From Paenibacillus montaniterrae (GTDB lineage Bacteria > Bacillota > Bacilli > Paenibacillales > Paenibacillaceae), in NCBI RefSeq assembly GCF_018403185.1, contig NZ_BOSE01000001.1:248001-312000 (forward strand): a stretch of DNA of 64,000 nucleotides, in the 5' to 3' direction. The position numbers were made by a program, and so were the translations under genes. The notes beneath the pieces were generated by a model. It had not been told where the DNA came from, did not search any database, and worked only from the letters and a program-made list of their open reading frames with translations. This document shows positions 33,437 to 42,748 of this stretch, piece by piece; position 1 is the stretch's first letter; the number at the start of each line of letters is the position of its first letter.

Positions 33437-35137
33437 ATGACCGCTATGATGTCATCGCTAAAGGCGATTGCAAGACGCTGGAATAAAGTCAAGCTGCTGG
33501 CAGCATTCGTTCAAGGTATCGTGTACGGTGCGGTGCTGCCGTTCATACTATTGATCGTTTCCAGGCTTGTTCCCATTATGTACAGCAAGTGGATTGCGGC
33601 CGCGATCTGGCTGCTTGCAATAGCAGCAATCGAGCTGGCGAGCTGGCTGAAGCGAATGAAGGAGCTTGATGCAGCCAAGCTGGTTGATGTTGAGCTTGGC
33701 GAGGATTCGGTGCTGACTGCGCTAACTTTGGAGGAAAAGCAGGCAAACTCGCCATTGGGCCAGCTTGTACTGGCGCAGGCATTGCAATCTGCCAAGCAAT
33801 ATGAGCAAGAGCTGCCAGCGCGCATTCCTTGGAAGCGAGGCTGGCAAGCAAAGCGCTGGATTTATTTAATGTCGTTAACTATTTTTGTGGTTGGGGTTTT
33901 ATTTGCTGTACCTAATGAGCAGGATGCGGTCGCGAAGCAAATAAAAATAAAGGAAGAAATGAAAGAGGAAATCGCGACGCAGCTTGAAGAGATGAAGGAG
34001 CAAATTGAGCAGTCGCAGCTTGAGGAGGAAAGCAAGCAGGAGCTGCTTGCTTCACTCGACGAGCTGCTGCAAAAGCTGGATGAGCAAAAGCAGCTTGAAC
34101 TGCAAAATCGCGAGGAGCTGCAGCAGGCATTGGAGCAGCTGAAGGAGAAGACGGAGGAAAAACAGCAGCAGATGGAGCAGTTGAAGCAATTGAACGAAGG
34201 GATTGCCGCTCAGCCATCGCTGCAGCAGCTGCAGCAGGCGATGAATAAAGCGCTGGAACAGCAAGGCGCAGAGCAGCAAGCCGAGCTGCGCGAGGCATTA
34301 AAGCAGTTGTCGAAGGAGCAGTCTGAAGCGCTGCAGCAATTGGCCGAGCAGCTTGCGGAACAGCAGCCCGAGCTATCCTCGCTCATGCAGGAAGCGTCAG
34401 AGCAGCTTGCTTCTGGCGCTATGAATGAGCAGACAAGCGAGCAGCTTGTTGACGCTTTATCCGAGCTGCTGTCTGCGGAGGCGTTAAGCGAAATGCTAAG
34501 TGAAGCTGGCAGCGGCTTGGCGCAGCAGCTTAGTGATTTAAGCAGCTCGCTGGCACAGACCGATCCTTCCTTAAGTCAAAGCCTTGCGGAAGCAGTTGAA
34601 CAGGTTGAAGGGTCGGGTCAAGGAGCTGGACAGAGCCAAGGAAATAGTCAGGGAGAAGGCAATGGTGAAGGCCAAGGCGAAGGTCAGGGAGAAGGCAATG
34701 GTGAAGGCCAAGGCGAAGGTCAGGGAGAAGGCAATGGTGAAGGTCAAGGAGCTGGCAACGGCTCCGGGCAGGGCCAAGGAAACGGTCAAGGAGCTGGCAA
34801 CGGCTCCGGGCAGGGTCAAGGAAGCGGTCAAGGAAGCGGCTCGGGAGCAGGAGCAGGTCAGGGAGGCGGCGCTGGCAGTGCGCCAGGCAACCATGCGACA
34901 ATTACAACGCCGCGCATTGAAGGATCAAGCGAGGTTAGTGTGGATGGCGGCCCAAGCTCCGGCGGGCAAACGATCTCTGGCGGCATCTCGCCAATGCTGG
35001 AGGGACAGCAGGGCGATTACAGTGAGGTGTTCCGCGAGTATGAAGCTGCAGCGAAGGATTCCTTGAACCGTTCAACGCTGCCATCGCATGTTCAGTCCAA
35101 GGTTCAGCAATATTTTGATTCCATTCAGCCCGAATAG
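33437..35137 (+). CDS. Q/E-rich coiled-coil membrane protein with Gly-Gln-Asn repeats
   Basis: A 566-residue protein I do not recognise. Two hydrophobic segments lie at about residues 20-45 and 52-68, and a third at about 138-154. After this comes a long coiled coil rich in E, Q, L and A (about 165-380), then a low-complexity region of G-Q-G-E-G-N-G-E and G-A-G-N-G-S-G-Q repeats (about 395-485), and a C-terminal segment with a conserved-looking S-E-V-F-R-E-Y-E...Y-F-D-S-I-Q-P. The last part resembles the C-terminal region of proteins encoded before MoxR in such clusters. ATG follows GTGAGGAGGTG. It could be a filamentous or scaffold protein; function unknown. Confidence 0.7.
   Translation: MTAMMSSLKAIARRWNKVKLLAAFVQGIVYGAVLPFILLIVSRLVPIMYSKWIAAAIWLLAIAAIELASWLKRMKELDAAKLVDVELGEDSVLTALTLEEKQANSPLGQLVLAQALQSAKQYEQELPARIPWKRGWQAKRWIYLMSLTIFVVGVLFAVPNEQDAVAKQIKIKEEMKEEIATQLEEMKEQIEQSQLEEESKQELLASLDELLQKLDEQKQLELQNREELQQALEQLKEKTEEKQQQMEQLKQLNEGIAAQPSLQQLQQAMNKALEQQGAEQQAELREALKQLSKEQSEALQQLAEQLAEQQPELSSLMQEASEQLASGAMNEQTSEQLVDALSELLSAEALSEMLSEAGSGLAQQLSDLSSSLAQTDPSLSQSLAEAVEQVEGSGQGAGQSQGNSQGEGNGEGQGEGQGEGNGEGQGEGQGEGNGEGQGAGNGSGQGQGNGQGAGNGSGQGQGSGQGSGSGAGAGQGGGAGSAPGNHATITTPRIEGSSEVSVDGGPSSGGQTISGGISPMLEGQQGDYSEVFREYEAAAKDSLNRSTLPSHVQSKVQQYFDSIQPE
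34648..34830 (+). repeat. In-frame DNA repeats of 36 and 42 bp
   Basis: A 36-bp unit (12 residues, G-E-G-N-G-E-G-Q-G-E-G-Q) starts at 34648, 34684 and 34720, the last partial, followed by a 42-bp unit (14 residues) at 34744 and 34786. All are in frame within the coiled-coil protein gene and nearly identical, which suggests recent slippage or recombination. Confidence 0.85.
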
Positions 35138-35164
35138 ATTTGACGAATAGAAACGGAGGAGCAT

Positions 35165-36154
35165 ATGGTGGAAAGCAATCTGCAAATCGAGCAAGCGAAG
35201 CAATGGATTGTTTCATTAAAAGAGGAGATAAAGAGCGTAATCGTCGGACAGGAGCAGGTGGTTGAACAGCTGCTCTGGTGTGTCGTTGCAGGTGGTCATG
35301 CACTGCTCGAGGGAATCCCGGGCCTCGGCAAAACGATGCTCATTCGCACGTTGTCAGAGGCGATGGAGCTGCAGTTTTCCCGCATTCAATTTACACCGGA
35401 TCTGATGCCTGCGGACATTACCGGCACTACCTTGCTGGATTTGGCCTCGCATACTCAAAAATTTAGCCGCGGTCCAATATTCGGCAACCTTGTTCTGGCT
35501 GATGAAATTAACCGCGCGACTCCGAAAACACAAAGCGCGCTGCTCGAGGCGATGCAGGAAGGCACCGTTACAGCAGCAGGAGAAAGCTATGCGCTGCCAA
35601 AGCCATTTTTCGTACTGGCAACGCAAAACCCGATTGAGCAGGAAGGAACGTATCCGCTGCCGGAGGCGCAGCTGGACCGCTTTCTCGTTAAAATCGGCAT
35701 TGAATATCCAACGCGAGACGAATTGAAGGAAATCGTAAAGCGCACAACCGGCACGCAAATTAACCGGGCCAGTGTCGTGCTTGGCGCGGCAGAGCTTAAG
35801 CAGCTGCAGCATTTGGCCAAGCAAATCATATGCTCCGAGGAAATGCTGGAGCTGGCTGTCAGCTTTACAATGCGCACCCATCCGCATGAAGCCGATGCGC
35901 CTGCGCTCGTAAAGCAATATGTGCGTTATGGAGCGGGGCCGCGCGCCCTGCAAGGCTTAATCTCGATCGCTCGCGTACGGGCACTGATGCAAGGTCGCGC
36001 CCATGTTTCGTGGGGGGATTTGTCGGCCGTTGCCAAGCCTGTGTTTCGGCATCGCATCGGCTTGAGCTACGAGGCGCAGGCTCAAGGCATTTCCAGTGAT
36101 CATATTATCGAGCAAATCGAGCAATCAATCGAGCAAGAACGTACGAGGCAGTAA
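35165..36154 (+). CDS. MoxR-family AAA+ ATPase
   Basis: A 329-residue AAA_3 ATPase of the MoxR family, which acts as a chaperone in assembling or activating partner complexes, often with vWA proteins. Walker A G-I-P-G-L-G-K-T (about residues 51-58), Walker B L-V-L-A-D-E-I-N-R-A (about 106-115), sensor 1 A-T-Q-N-P and the P-L-P-E-A-Q-L-D-R-F arginine-finger region are present. A C-terminal AAA lid follows. It is flanked by the coiled-coil gene and the DUF58 gene, which is the classical MoxR-DUF58-vWA order. Confidence 0.95.
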   Translation: MVESNLQIEQAKQWIVSLKEEIKSVIVGQEQVVEQLLWCVVAGGHALLEGIPGLGKTMLIRTLSEAMELQFSRIQFTPDLMPADITGTTLLDLASHTQKFSRGPIFGNLVLADEINRATPKTQSALLEAMQEGTVTAAGESYALPKPFFVLATQNPIEQEGTYPLPEAQLDRFLVKIGIEYPTRDELKEIVKRTTGTQINRASVVLGAAELKQLQHLAKQIICSEEMLELAVSFTMRTHPHEADAPALVKQYVRYGAGPRALQGLISIARVRALMQGRAHVSWGDLSAVAKPVFRHRIGLSYEAQAQGISSDHIIEQIEQSIEQERTRQ

Positions 36155-36165
36155 GGAGGGCTAGC

Positions 36166-37149
36166 ATGGCTGAGCATCAATCTTCGAACCGCCTGCACGA
36201 TATGAAGCTGCTGTTTCCATATGACGGCTGGCTTGCCAAGCTGGATGGCATCGTGCTGAATGCCAGCTCAAGAGTAAAAGGCATGCTGGCAGGCAAGCGG
36301 AAATCGAGCAGTCTTGGCAGCTCGCTTGAATTTGCCGACTATCGCGCTTATATTGCTGGCGACGATATTCGCCGTATTGACTGGAATCTGTATGGCCGCA
36401 CCTCAAAGGCATATATACGGCAATACTGGGACGAGCAGGAGCGCAGCTTTCAGCTTTATGTGGATAGCAGCCAGTCGATGCGAGGCTTTGGCGAGGACGA
36501 GCAAAATAAATGGCTGTTTGCGATGAGGGCTGCAGCCAGCATTGGTTATTTGGCGCTGCAAAGCGAGGATCGCATGGGACTTTCCTTATTCAACGAGCGT
36601 GAGGTTTTTGGGCAGCTGCCCAATCTTTATGGCAAGCAAGCGAAATTTACGCTGCTTATGAGGCTTGCCGAGCTGATTCGCACCGTACAGCAGCAGAGCC
36701 ATACAGCAAATGAGCAGCAAGCGCCGCTCACCGATGTAACCGATGCGCTCATGCCGTTCTCTGATGGCAGCAAGCTGCCGAGACGGGCAGGCGTGACATG
36801 GATATTCTCCGATGGGCTGTATGAGCAGGGCTTTGAGCAGCTATTGGCCAATTTGCAGGCTCGACAGCAGCAGGTGGTGTTTGTTCACATTCTGCATCGC
36901 GAGGAGCTGGAGCCGCAGCTCGAGGGGGAGCTGAGGTTGGTTGATATCGAAACGACTCAGGCCAAGGAGGTCGCGATGTCGCAAAGCATTATGGAGCGCT
37001 ATAAGCAGGGCGTTGCGATGTTTATCGATCAGCTGCGAACAGCTTGTGAACGCAGAGGGATAACGTATTACCGGATGAATTGCAGCGAGCCACTGCCAGA
37101 CGGCTTTATGAAGCTGCTGGAGCAGGGAGAACAGCTTCGCTACCGTTAA
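36166..37149 (+). CDS. DUF58 domain protein
   Basis: A 327-residue protein with the DUF58 motif R-R-I-D-W-N-L-Y-G-R-T-S-K-A-Y-I-R (about residues 65-81), followed by a degenerate vWA-like segment Y-V-D-S-S-Q-S-M (about 97-104). It has no membrane helix. The ATG follows GTAAGGAGGGC 11 bases after the MoxR stop. DUF58 proteins are the constant partners of MoxR ATPases and of BatA-type vWA proteins and are thought to form one complex with them; the biochemical role is not known. Confidence 0.9.
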   Translation: MAEHQSSNRLHDMKLLFPYDGWLAKLDGIVLNASSRVKGMLAGKRKSSSLGSSLEFADYRAYIAGDDIRRIDWNLYGRTSKAYIRQYWDEQERSFQLYVDSSQSMRGFGEDEQNKWLFAMRAAASIGYLALQSEDRMGLSLFNEREVFGQLPNLYGKQAKFTLLMRLAELIRTVQQQSHTANEQQAPLTDVTDALMPFSDGSKLPRRAGVTWIFSDGLYEQGFEQLLANLQARQQQVVFVHILHREELEPQLEGELRLVDIETTQAKEVAMSQSIMERYKQGVAMFIDQLRTACERRGITYYRMNCSEPLPDGFMKLLEQGEQLRYR

Positions 37150-37189
37150 ATAGAAGAGATGACGAATAAAAGGTTTAGGAGGTGGCAGC

Positions 37190-39109
37190 TTGCATTGGCT
37201 TTCTACAGCATCAGCGTGGTTTGGGCTCGCTTGCTTGTTGATCATTGCGATGTATATTTTGAAAAAACGCTATGAGCCCAAAGCGATTTCCAGCCATTTG
37301 CTATGGCGCAAGGCGCTGCAGGAGCAGGAAGCCAACAAGCCCTGGCAGCGCTTGAAGCAGCGGCTGCTGCTTTGGCTTCAGCTTATCGCCGCTATTATTA
37401 TCGTGCTTTCCTTAATGGAGCCTGCTATCGAAAAGCAGCTGACGAAGGATGCGCATGCAATTATTTTGATTGATCGCTCAGCCAGCATGGCGACCTCGGA
37501 GCTTGAGGGCGGAGACAGCTATTTGACGCAGGCGAAGCAGGATGCGCTGCAATGGATTGATCAGCAATATGATGGCGGCGCAGTAACCTTGATTACGAAC
37601 GGCGATTATCCATCTATTTTGCTCAATCGCTCGCAGCAAAAAACGGAAATTGTGCAGGCTATTCAGCATATTGAGCCTTACTATGGCATATCGGATGATG
37701 AAACCGCGCTAAGCTTGGCAAGAGCGCTAGTGGATCAAAATGAGGCAGCGGTCATTCATTACTTTATTGATGAGCGCTTTAAAACGGCGCCGCAGTCGCT
37801 GCAGCAAGCTGCGGCGTGGCAGGAGCAATGGCATATGTACGCCGCAACCGCAGCGCAGCATGACGATCGAATTCGCAGCTTTACGCTGACAGCGACTGAT
37901 CAGACAGCGCGCGCCTTCGTTACAGTACTGCATGCTGCCCAGGAGGAGGAACTGGAAATCAACCTTGTCGCCTATAATGAAAAGGGGCAGGAGCAGCATC
38001 GGGAAACAGCTAAAAGACGCGCCCAGCCCGAAGGAATAACGACTTTTCAGATAGAGGGCTTGCCAAAGGCTCACTATTATATGGTAGAGCTCAAGCAGCG
38101 GCAAGGAGATCCGAACAGCTACAACAATAAGCAATACGGGCTGCTTTCTGAGCAAGCCTCCTATCAGGCACTGCTAATCACTGAAGGCAATTTGTTTTTG
38201 GAAAAAGCGCTGCAGCTGCTTAATGTCGCTGTGACCAAGCTTGACAATACGTCTGCGTCTGGAGTGCCGAGCCGCGAAGCGCTTGAAGCGATTCAGTTCA
38301 TCATCGTAGATGGAAACTATGAACGTCTTGCTGAGCAGGAGGAGTGGAAGGCGGTGCTGGACAGCTATCCGCTGTGGATTATCGATCACCCGACTGAACA
38401 GGAAGCAGTCAAGCTTGTACAGAAGGAAGCAGTGGTGCATGAGCATCCGGTTACGCAATATTTTTCAATGGAGGATACGTATATAGCCGCTATCAAGCAG
38501 CTGGATATGAGCGAGCTGTCAGACTATGATGTTCTTGTGGAATATGGAGGAGCACCTGCAATTATTGCGGGAGTGAAACAGCAAAAGCCATTCCTGCGTT
38601 ATGGATTTGCACTGCAGGACAGCGACTTGCCGCTGCGGGCTCCTTTCCCGATATTAATGATGCAGAGCATTGAATATATGGCAGCAGGCTCAAGTCAGCA
38701 GCTTGGCTATATGCTGGTGCAATCGGAGCCGACCTTGTCGCTGCTTGCAGGCACAAGCAGCAGCTATTGGCAGCTGCTAGATGGACAGCAACCTAAGCAG
38801 CAGTCGGAGCCGATTGCAATTCCGCATGCTGATCGCATTATTGCGCCGTCTCTGCCGGGCGTATATGAGCTGGTAGAGCAGGATGAGCAAGGCAAAGCGA
38901 TTCAGCAGCGCACGGCCATCGTCACTGCGGATACGACTGAATTTACAGCAGGCAGAATTGCAACGGCGCTTGAGCAAGCCCAGAGCGCGCCAGCTGGAGA
39001 GCAGGCGCAGCCGGCGACGAGCGGGCTTAGCCTGCTGACACCATGGCTAGCAGCCCTATTGCTGCTGCTGTTGCTTGGTGAATGGGAGGTGTATCGTCGT
39101 GGGCTTTAA
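37190..39109 (+). CDS. BatA-like membrane protein with vWA domain
   Basis: A 639-residue protein starting at TTG behind AGGAGGTGG. The N-terminus has the BatA pattern: a hydrophobic helix, the Y-E-P-K-A-I-S-S-H-L-L-W-R motif, then a second helix at about 63-82. A vWA domain follows with a MIDAS motif D-R-S-A-S (about 96-100), so metal binding is likely. A long middle section has no clear relatives, and a single C-terminal helix lies at about residues 620-636. The gene overlaps the start of the next vWA gene by 11 bases. It is probably an envelope-facing partner of the MoxR ATPase. Confidence 0.85.
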   Translation: MHWLSTASAWFGLACLLIIAMYILKKRYEPKAISSHLLWRKALQEQEANKPWQRLKQRLLLWLQLIAAIIIVLSLMEPAIEKQLTKDAHAIILIDRSASMATSELEGGDSYLTQAKQDALQWIDQQYDGGAVTLITNGDYPSILLNRSQQKTEIVQAIQHIEPYYGISDDETALSLARALVDQNEAAVIHYFIDERFKTAPQSLQQAAAWQEQWHMYAATAAQHDDRIRSFTLTATDQTARAFVTVLHAAQEEELEINLVAYNEKGQEQHRETAKRRAQPEGITTFQIEGLPKAHYYMVELKQRQGDPNSYNNKQYGLLSEQASYQALLITEGNLFLEKALQLLNVAVTKLDNTSASGVPSREALEAIQFIIVDGNYERLAEQEEWKAVLDSYPLWIIDHPTEQEAVKLVQKEAVVHEHPVTQYFSMEDTYIAAIKQLDMSELSDYDVLVEYGGAPAIIAGVKQQKPFLRYGFALQDSDLPLRAPFPILMMQSIEYMAAGSSQQLGYMLVQSEPTLSLLAGTSSSYWQLLDGQQPKQQSEPIAIPHADRIIAPSLPGVYELVEQDEQGKAIQQRTAIVTADTTEFTAGRIATALEQAQSAPAGEQAQPATSGLSLLTPWLAALLLLLLLGEWEVYRRGL

Positions 39110-42100
39110 TGCTGCTTTACCTTGGGCATTGCTGTTGCTGCTGCTTATACCTTGCTATATTTGGTATCAATATCGCTTCACGTCACGTATAACCGGCACG
39201 CGCAAGCATATCGCGATTGCGCTGCGCTCCGTTATTTTGCTGCTCATTATATGCTTAATTGCAGGGCTTCAGCCTTACACGAGCAGCGAGCAGCGCAATG
39301 TCGTTGCAGTTGTGGACCGCTCGGCATCTGCTGGCGGATTGCAGCAGGCGCTGTCTTTTATTGAGGCATTTGACGAGCAGGATGAGAAAAATCAATTGGC
39401 AATTATGTCTTTTGCCAAGAACATTATGATTGATCGCGCACTGCAGCCGCTAAAGGATTGGCAGCCGCTTCAAGCGTTCCATACGGTGGTCAATGAGGAG
39501 GCTACCAATATTGCTGCTGCATTGCGGCAAGCAGGCGGTTTGCTCAATCAGTCCGGCGGCGGCAAAATTGTGCTGCTGACAGACGGGCATGAAACAGCGG
39601 GCAGCCTTGTAAAGGAAGCGCAGCTGCTTGAAGCAATGAACGTTATCGTTGATGTGGTGCAGCTTCCAGGCAAGGTGAGCAAGGATGCCGCGATTTCAAG
39701 ATTTAAAGTGCCGGCACAGCTGAAGGAAGGGGAAAAATATCAGCTTAGCGTTACCGTAGAAAGCACCAATCAAGCGACAGCGGAGCTGCTTGTTTATGAG
39801 GATGATGCGTTAATTGCCAAGCAAGCGGTAGAGCTGATCGAAGGCTCCAATACGTATTTGCTTGATGCGGTGGCGACAAGTCCGGGCATGAGACAGTATC
39901 GTGCCGTCATTCAGATGGCAGACGATTCCGAGACGAAAAACAATACGGGCTATGCCTTCAGCCGCGTTGATGGTCCTGCCGGCGTGCTTATCGTAGAGGG
40001 TGAAAAGGGCAGCTCGCAAAATATTGAGGCTGCGCTCGCTTCCTCTTATATCGCTTATCGCACCATCTCTCCAGTCGAGCTGAGCTATGAACTGGCGCAA
40101 TATGTTCAGTATGACGCGATCATATTCAACAATGTCAGCGCGGTCGATTTGCCGCAAATTAAAATGGAGCATATTGAATCGGCTGTGCGCAACTACGGTG
40201 TTGGCTTTGTTATGCTGGGGGGCAGTGACAGCTATGGTGTTGGCGGATATTTTGATACGCCGGTTGAACGGATTTTGCCAGTAAATATGCAGCTGTCAGG
40301 CAAAAAGAAAATTCCAGACCTGCAGCTTATGCTTGTAATAGATCATTCAGGCAGTATGATGGGCAATAAAATGGAGCTTGCCAAGGAAGCGGCGGCTCGA
40401 ACTGTCGAGCTGATGCGTCCAGTCGATACCGTAGGCGTCATTGCTTTCGATACAATGGCGAAATGGATCGTCTCGCCAGTCAAGCTGACGGACAAGGAGT
40501 CCGTGATTAGCAGCATTATGTCGATCCAGCCTGACGGCGGAACTGATATTTATCCAGCACTTGCCAGGGCTTATGATGGCTTTGAGCTTGATGCTCCGGC
40601 AAGAAAGCATGTTATATTGCTGACGGACGGCATATCGCCCTATACGCCAGCCTACGAAACCTTGCTGGCTGATATGAAAAGCAACAATATTACGCTTTCC
40701 ACTGTCGCTGTAGGGCAGGATTCGGATATTAACTTTTTAAGCTCGCTAGCCGAGAACGGCGGAGGAAGGTCCTACTATACCGAGGATGAGTCGACGCTGC
40801 CAGCAATCTTTTCACGCGAAGCGACTCTAATGTCACGCGCTTATATCGTTGAGGAACGAATTGTGCCGCAGGAGGGCTATGCCGGCTCCTGGTCCCAGCT
40901 GTGGCGGGACGGACTGCCCCATTTAGATGCTTATGTAGCGACAAGTCCAAAATCGACGGCTGAAATCGCACTCTGGTCGCCGCAAGAAGACCCGCTGCTG
41001 GCGCGCTGGAATGTTGGTGCAGGAAAAAGCGTCGCCTTTACGTCGGATGTAAACGGCAAATGGAGCTCGGACTGGATCGCGTGGGCCAAATTCCCGGAGG
41101 TGTTTACGGAGTGGGTAAGATGGACCTATCCGCAGTTTGTGCAGACGCCTTACAGCATCGAGCAGAATAGTGAAGGCAAGCTAATCGTTTCCAGCAATGA
41201 TTCGGCAACCTATTCTAATTTAGCGATGACGGTTGAAGCTGGCGGACAGACTGAAGTGCTTCCGCTTGTACCGACTGGCAATGGGCAGTATGAAGCGGAT
41301 GCCAGTCAGCTTGAAAGCGGTGTTTACTTTACGCAAATTGGCGAGCAGAGCTCAGCGGAAGCGGGTGGCAATGCAGGCGCTAGTGCAGGCAATGACGAAG
41401 GAAACGGTGCTGCAGGCGCCGGTACAGGCGTGCAGAACGGCATCACAACAGGCTTTATTGTGCCTTACTCGGCCGAATATCAGCTTAATGCTGATCAGCA
41501 GCAGGCAATTCAAAAGCTTGCAGCGCTTGCTGAGCTGACTGGAGGAAGCGTGCTGACTACGGAGGCTGTTGATTCAGTCTATCAATTTGCTCCTGCTATG
41601 CAGAAGAAAAGCTATGATTGGTCAAGATGGCTGCTGATGCTGCTATTGGCGCTATGGCTGCTCGATATTGCCAATCGACGCTTATCGCTGCCTTGGCGCA
41701 GCTGGCTTGCCAAGCTGTCGCCAGCAAGCAAGGCGCAGCAGACGGTCGCTTCGCCTGCGGCAACAAGCGGCGAAGCTTTGCAGCGGTTAAAGCAGCGCAA
41801 GCAGCATATGGCAGAGCGCGTACAGCGCCTGCGGCAGGAAGAAAGCTGGTCGCAGCCTTTGAAAGCAGAAGAACATGCGCGATCCGGTGCAGATGCACGA
41901 ACTGCCAATGATCGTGCCACTGAGGCCTCGAGAGCGGCAGGCAGAGCTTCTACGAGCCAGCAGTACAGCGGCAGTGAGCAGAAGCACAAAGGCAGCGAGC
42001 GGCAGCACAGCGGTAGCGAACAGCAGCACAGCGGTAGCGAACAGCAGCACAACAGCAGCGAGCAGCAGCAAGCGCATTTGCAAAAGCCATTAAGTGGAGC

Positions 42101-42188
42101 TAACAAGCAGGAAGCGGGCGGCAAAGACCAGGCTGCGAATGATACGATGAATCGTCTGCTGGCTGCCAAAAACCGCAGAAAGCAGTGA
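39099..42188 (+). CDS. Large vWA protein with amidotransferase-like domain
   Basis: A 1029-residue membrane protein. GTG 39099 follows GGGAGGTG; an in-frame TTG at 39075 lies inside that context and is rejected. Two helices occur at about residues 5-22 and 42-62. A first vWA-like domain has D-R-S-A-S (about 75-79). It is followed by a region resembling a class I amidotransferase fold (V-G-F-V-M-L-G-G-S-D-S-Y-G-V-G-G, about 370-385) and then a canonical vWA domain with MIDAS D-H-S-G-S-M-M (about 414-420). A membrane helix at about 850-865 precedes a Ser/Glu/Gln/His-rich tail with short repeats. It closes the block beginning at 29083. Confidence 0.83.
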   Translation: MGFNAALPWALLLLLLIPCYIWYQYRFTSRITGTRKHIAIALRSVILLLIICLIAGLQPYTSSEQRNVVAVVDRSASAGGLQQALSFIEAFDEQDEKNQLAIMSFAKNIMIDRALQPLKDWQPLQAFHTVVNEEATNIAAALRQAGGLLNQSGGGKIVLLTDGHETAGSLVKEAQLLEAMNVIVDVVQLPGKVSKDAAISRFKVPAQLKEGEKYQLSVTVESTNQATAELLVYEDDALIAKQAVELIEGSNTYLLDAVATSPGMRQYRAVIQMADDSETKNNTGYAFSRVDGPAGVLIVEGEKGSSQNIEAALASSYIAYRTISPVELSYELAQYVQYDAIIFNNVSAVDLPQIKMEHIESAVRNYGVGFVMLGGSDSYGVGGYFDTPVERILPVNMQLSGKKKIPDLQLMLVIDHSGSMMGNKMELAKEAAARTVELMRPVDTVGVIAFDTMAKWIVSPVKLTDKESVISSIMSIQPDGGTDIYPALARAYDGFELDAPARKHVILLTDGISPYTPAYETLLADMKSNNITLSTVAVGQDSDINFLSSLAENGGGRSYYTEDESTLPAIFSREATLMSRAYIVEERIVPQEGYAGSWSQLWRDGLPHLDAYVATSPKSTAEIALWSPQEDPLLARWNVGAGKSVAFTSDVNGKWSSDWIAWAKFPEVFTEWVRWTYPQFVQTPYSIEQNSEGKLIVSSNDSATYSNLAMTVEAGGQTEVLPLVPTGNGQYEADASQLESGVYFTQIGEQSSAEAGGNAGASAGNDEGNGAAGAGTGVQNGITTGFIVPYSAEYQLNADQQQAIQKLAALAELTGGSVLTTEAVDSVYQFAPAMQKKSYDWSRWLLMLLLALWLLDIANRRLSLPWRSWLAKLSPASKAQQTVASPAATSGEALQRLKQRKQHMAERVQRLRQEESWSQPLKAEEHARSGADARTANDRATEASRAAGRASTSQQYSGSEQKHKGSERQHSGSEQQHSGSEQQHNSSEQQQAHLQKPLSGANKQEAGGKDQAANDTMNRLLAAKNRRKQ
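41963..42072 (+). repeat. 7-residue repeat in tail of the vWA gene
   Basis: A 21-bp unit coding S-G-S-E-Q-Q-H is repeated about five times at decreasing identity, with the copies near 42003 and 42024 nearly identical. It lies in the cytoplasmic or extracellular tail after the last membrane helix. Confidence 0.8.
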
Positions 42189-42284
42189 CGCTCTAAATGG
42201 GCATTCAAAAAGCTCAACTAGACATTCTCCAATAGTTTTTGTAAAATTTGAACGAGGATGCTTGAGAAGAGAGGATGTTAAGCG

Positions 42285-42596
42285 ATGTATAAAGAAATTA
42301 CTGCCGACGAGCTGCAGCAGCGTCTTGAGGCGGGCGAAGCGATTAACCTGATTGATGTGCGCGAGCCGGATGAATGGGAGCAAGGGCATATCGCTCAAGC
42401 AAGATTGATCCCGCTTTCTGAATTTGACGCACGCCAGCACGAGGTGCATGATGTTGACGGAGACGTTGTTTTTATTTGCCGCAGCGGCGCACGCAGTGGG
42501 CGAGTATGCGAATATTTGGCAAGACAAGGCTTTGAAGTAACCAATGTCAGCGATGGCAATCTTGGCTGGCACGGGCCAGTTGTATCCGGTAAATAA
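42285..42596 (+). CDS. Rhodanese-like sulfurtransferase
   Basis: A 103-residue single-domain rhodanese. The active-site loop reads F-I-C-R-S-G-A-R-S, with the catalytic cysteine at about residue 66, and the N-terminal motif I-D-V-R-E-P-D-E-W-E-Q-G-H-I is canonical. It would carry a persulfide for sulfur transfer. The ATG follows AAGAGAGGATG. It is a single gene between the vWA block and the bicupin gene and ends at a strong terminator. Physiological sulfur donor and acceptor cannot be deduced. Confidence 0.93.
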   Translation: MYKEITADELQQRLEAGEAINLIDVREPDEWEQGHIAQARLIPLSEFDARQHEVHDVDGDVVFICRSGARSGRVCEYLARQGFEVTNVSDGNLGWHGPVVSGK

Positions 42597-42610
42597 GTTG
42601 CAGTAATCGA

Positions 42611-42678
42611 CCATCTGTTGGAAACAGGCTAAGGCTTATCGATCATAAGCCGCAGCCTTCTCTTTCAGATGGTTTTTT
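42611..42678 (+). terminator. Terminator after the rhodanese gene
   Basis: CCATCTG (42611-42617) pairs with CAGATGG (42666-42672), enclosing a GGCT..GGCTTA/TAAGCC..AGCC stem, followed by TTTTTT. Confidence 0.7.
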
Positions 42679-42748
42679 CGTTCATATAAATGCTTTGCTG
42701 ACACATATACATTTGCTGTAGGTTCATTTTATAAAGCGAGGTGAACGT

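Noticed and set aside
34648..34830. CRISPR-like direct repeats
   Set aside because: The units are contiguous, in frame and without unique spacers; they encode Gly-Gln-Asn repeats.
34571..34894. Minus-strand open frames across the Gly-rich repeats
   Set aside because: They are produced by the low-complexity repeat on the other strand and have no ribosome binding site or family features.
41612..42217. 201-codon minus-strand open frame
   Set aside because: It is antisense to the tail of the vWA gene; its Cys/Leu-rich composition comes from the Ser/Gln repeat on the plus strand.
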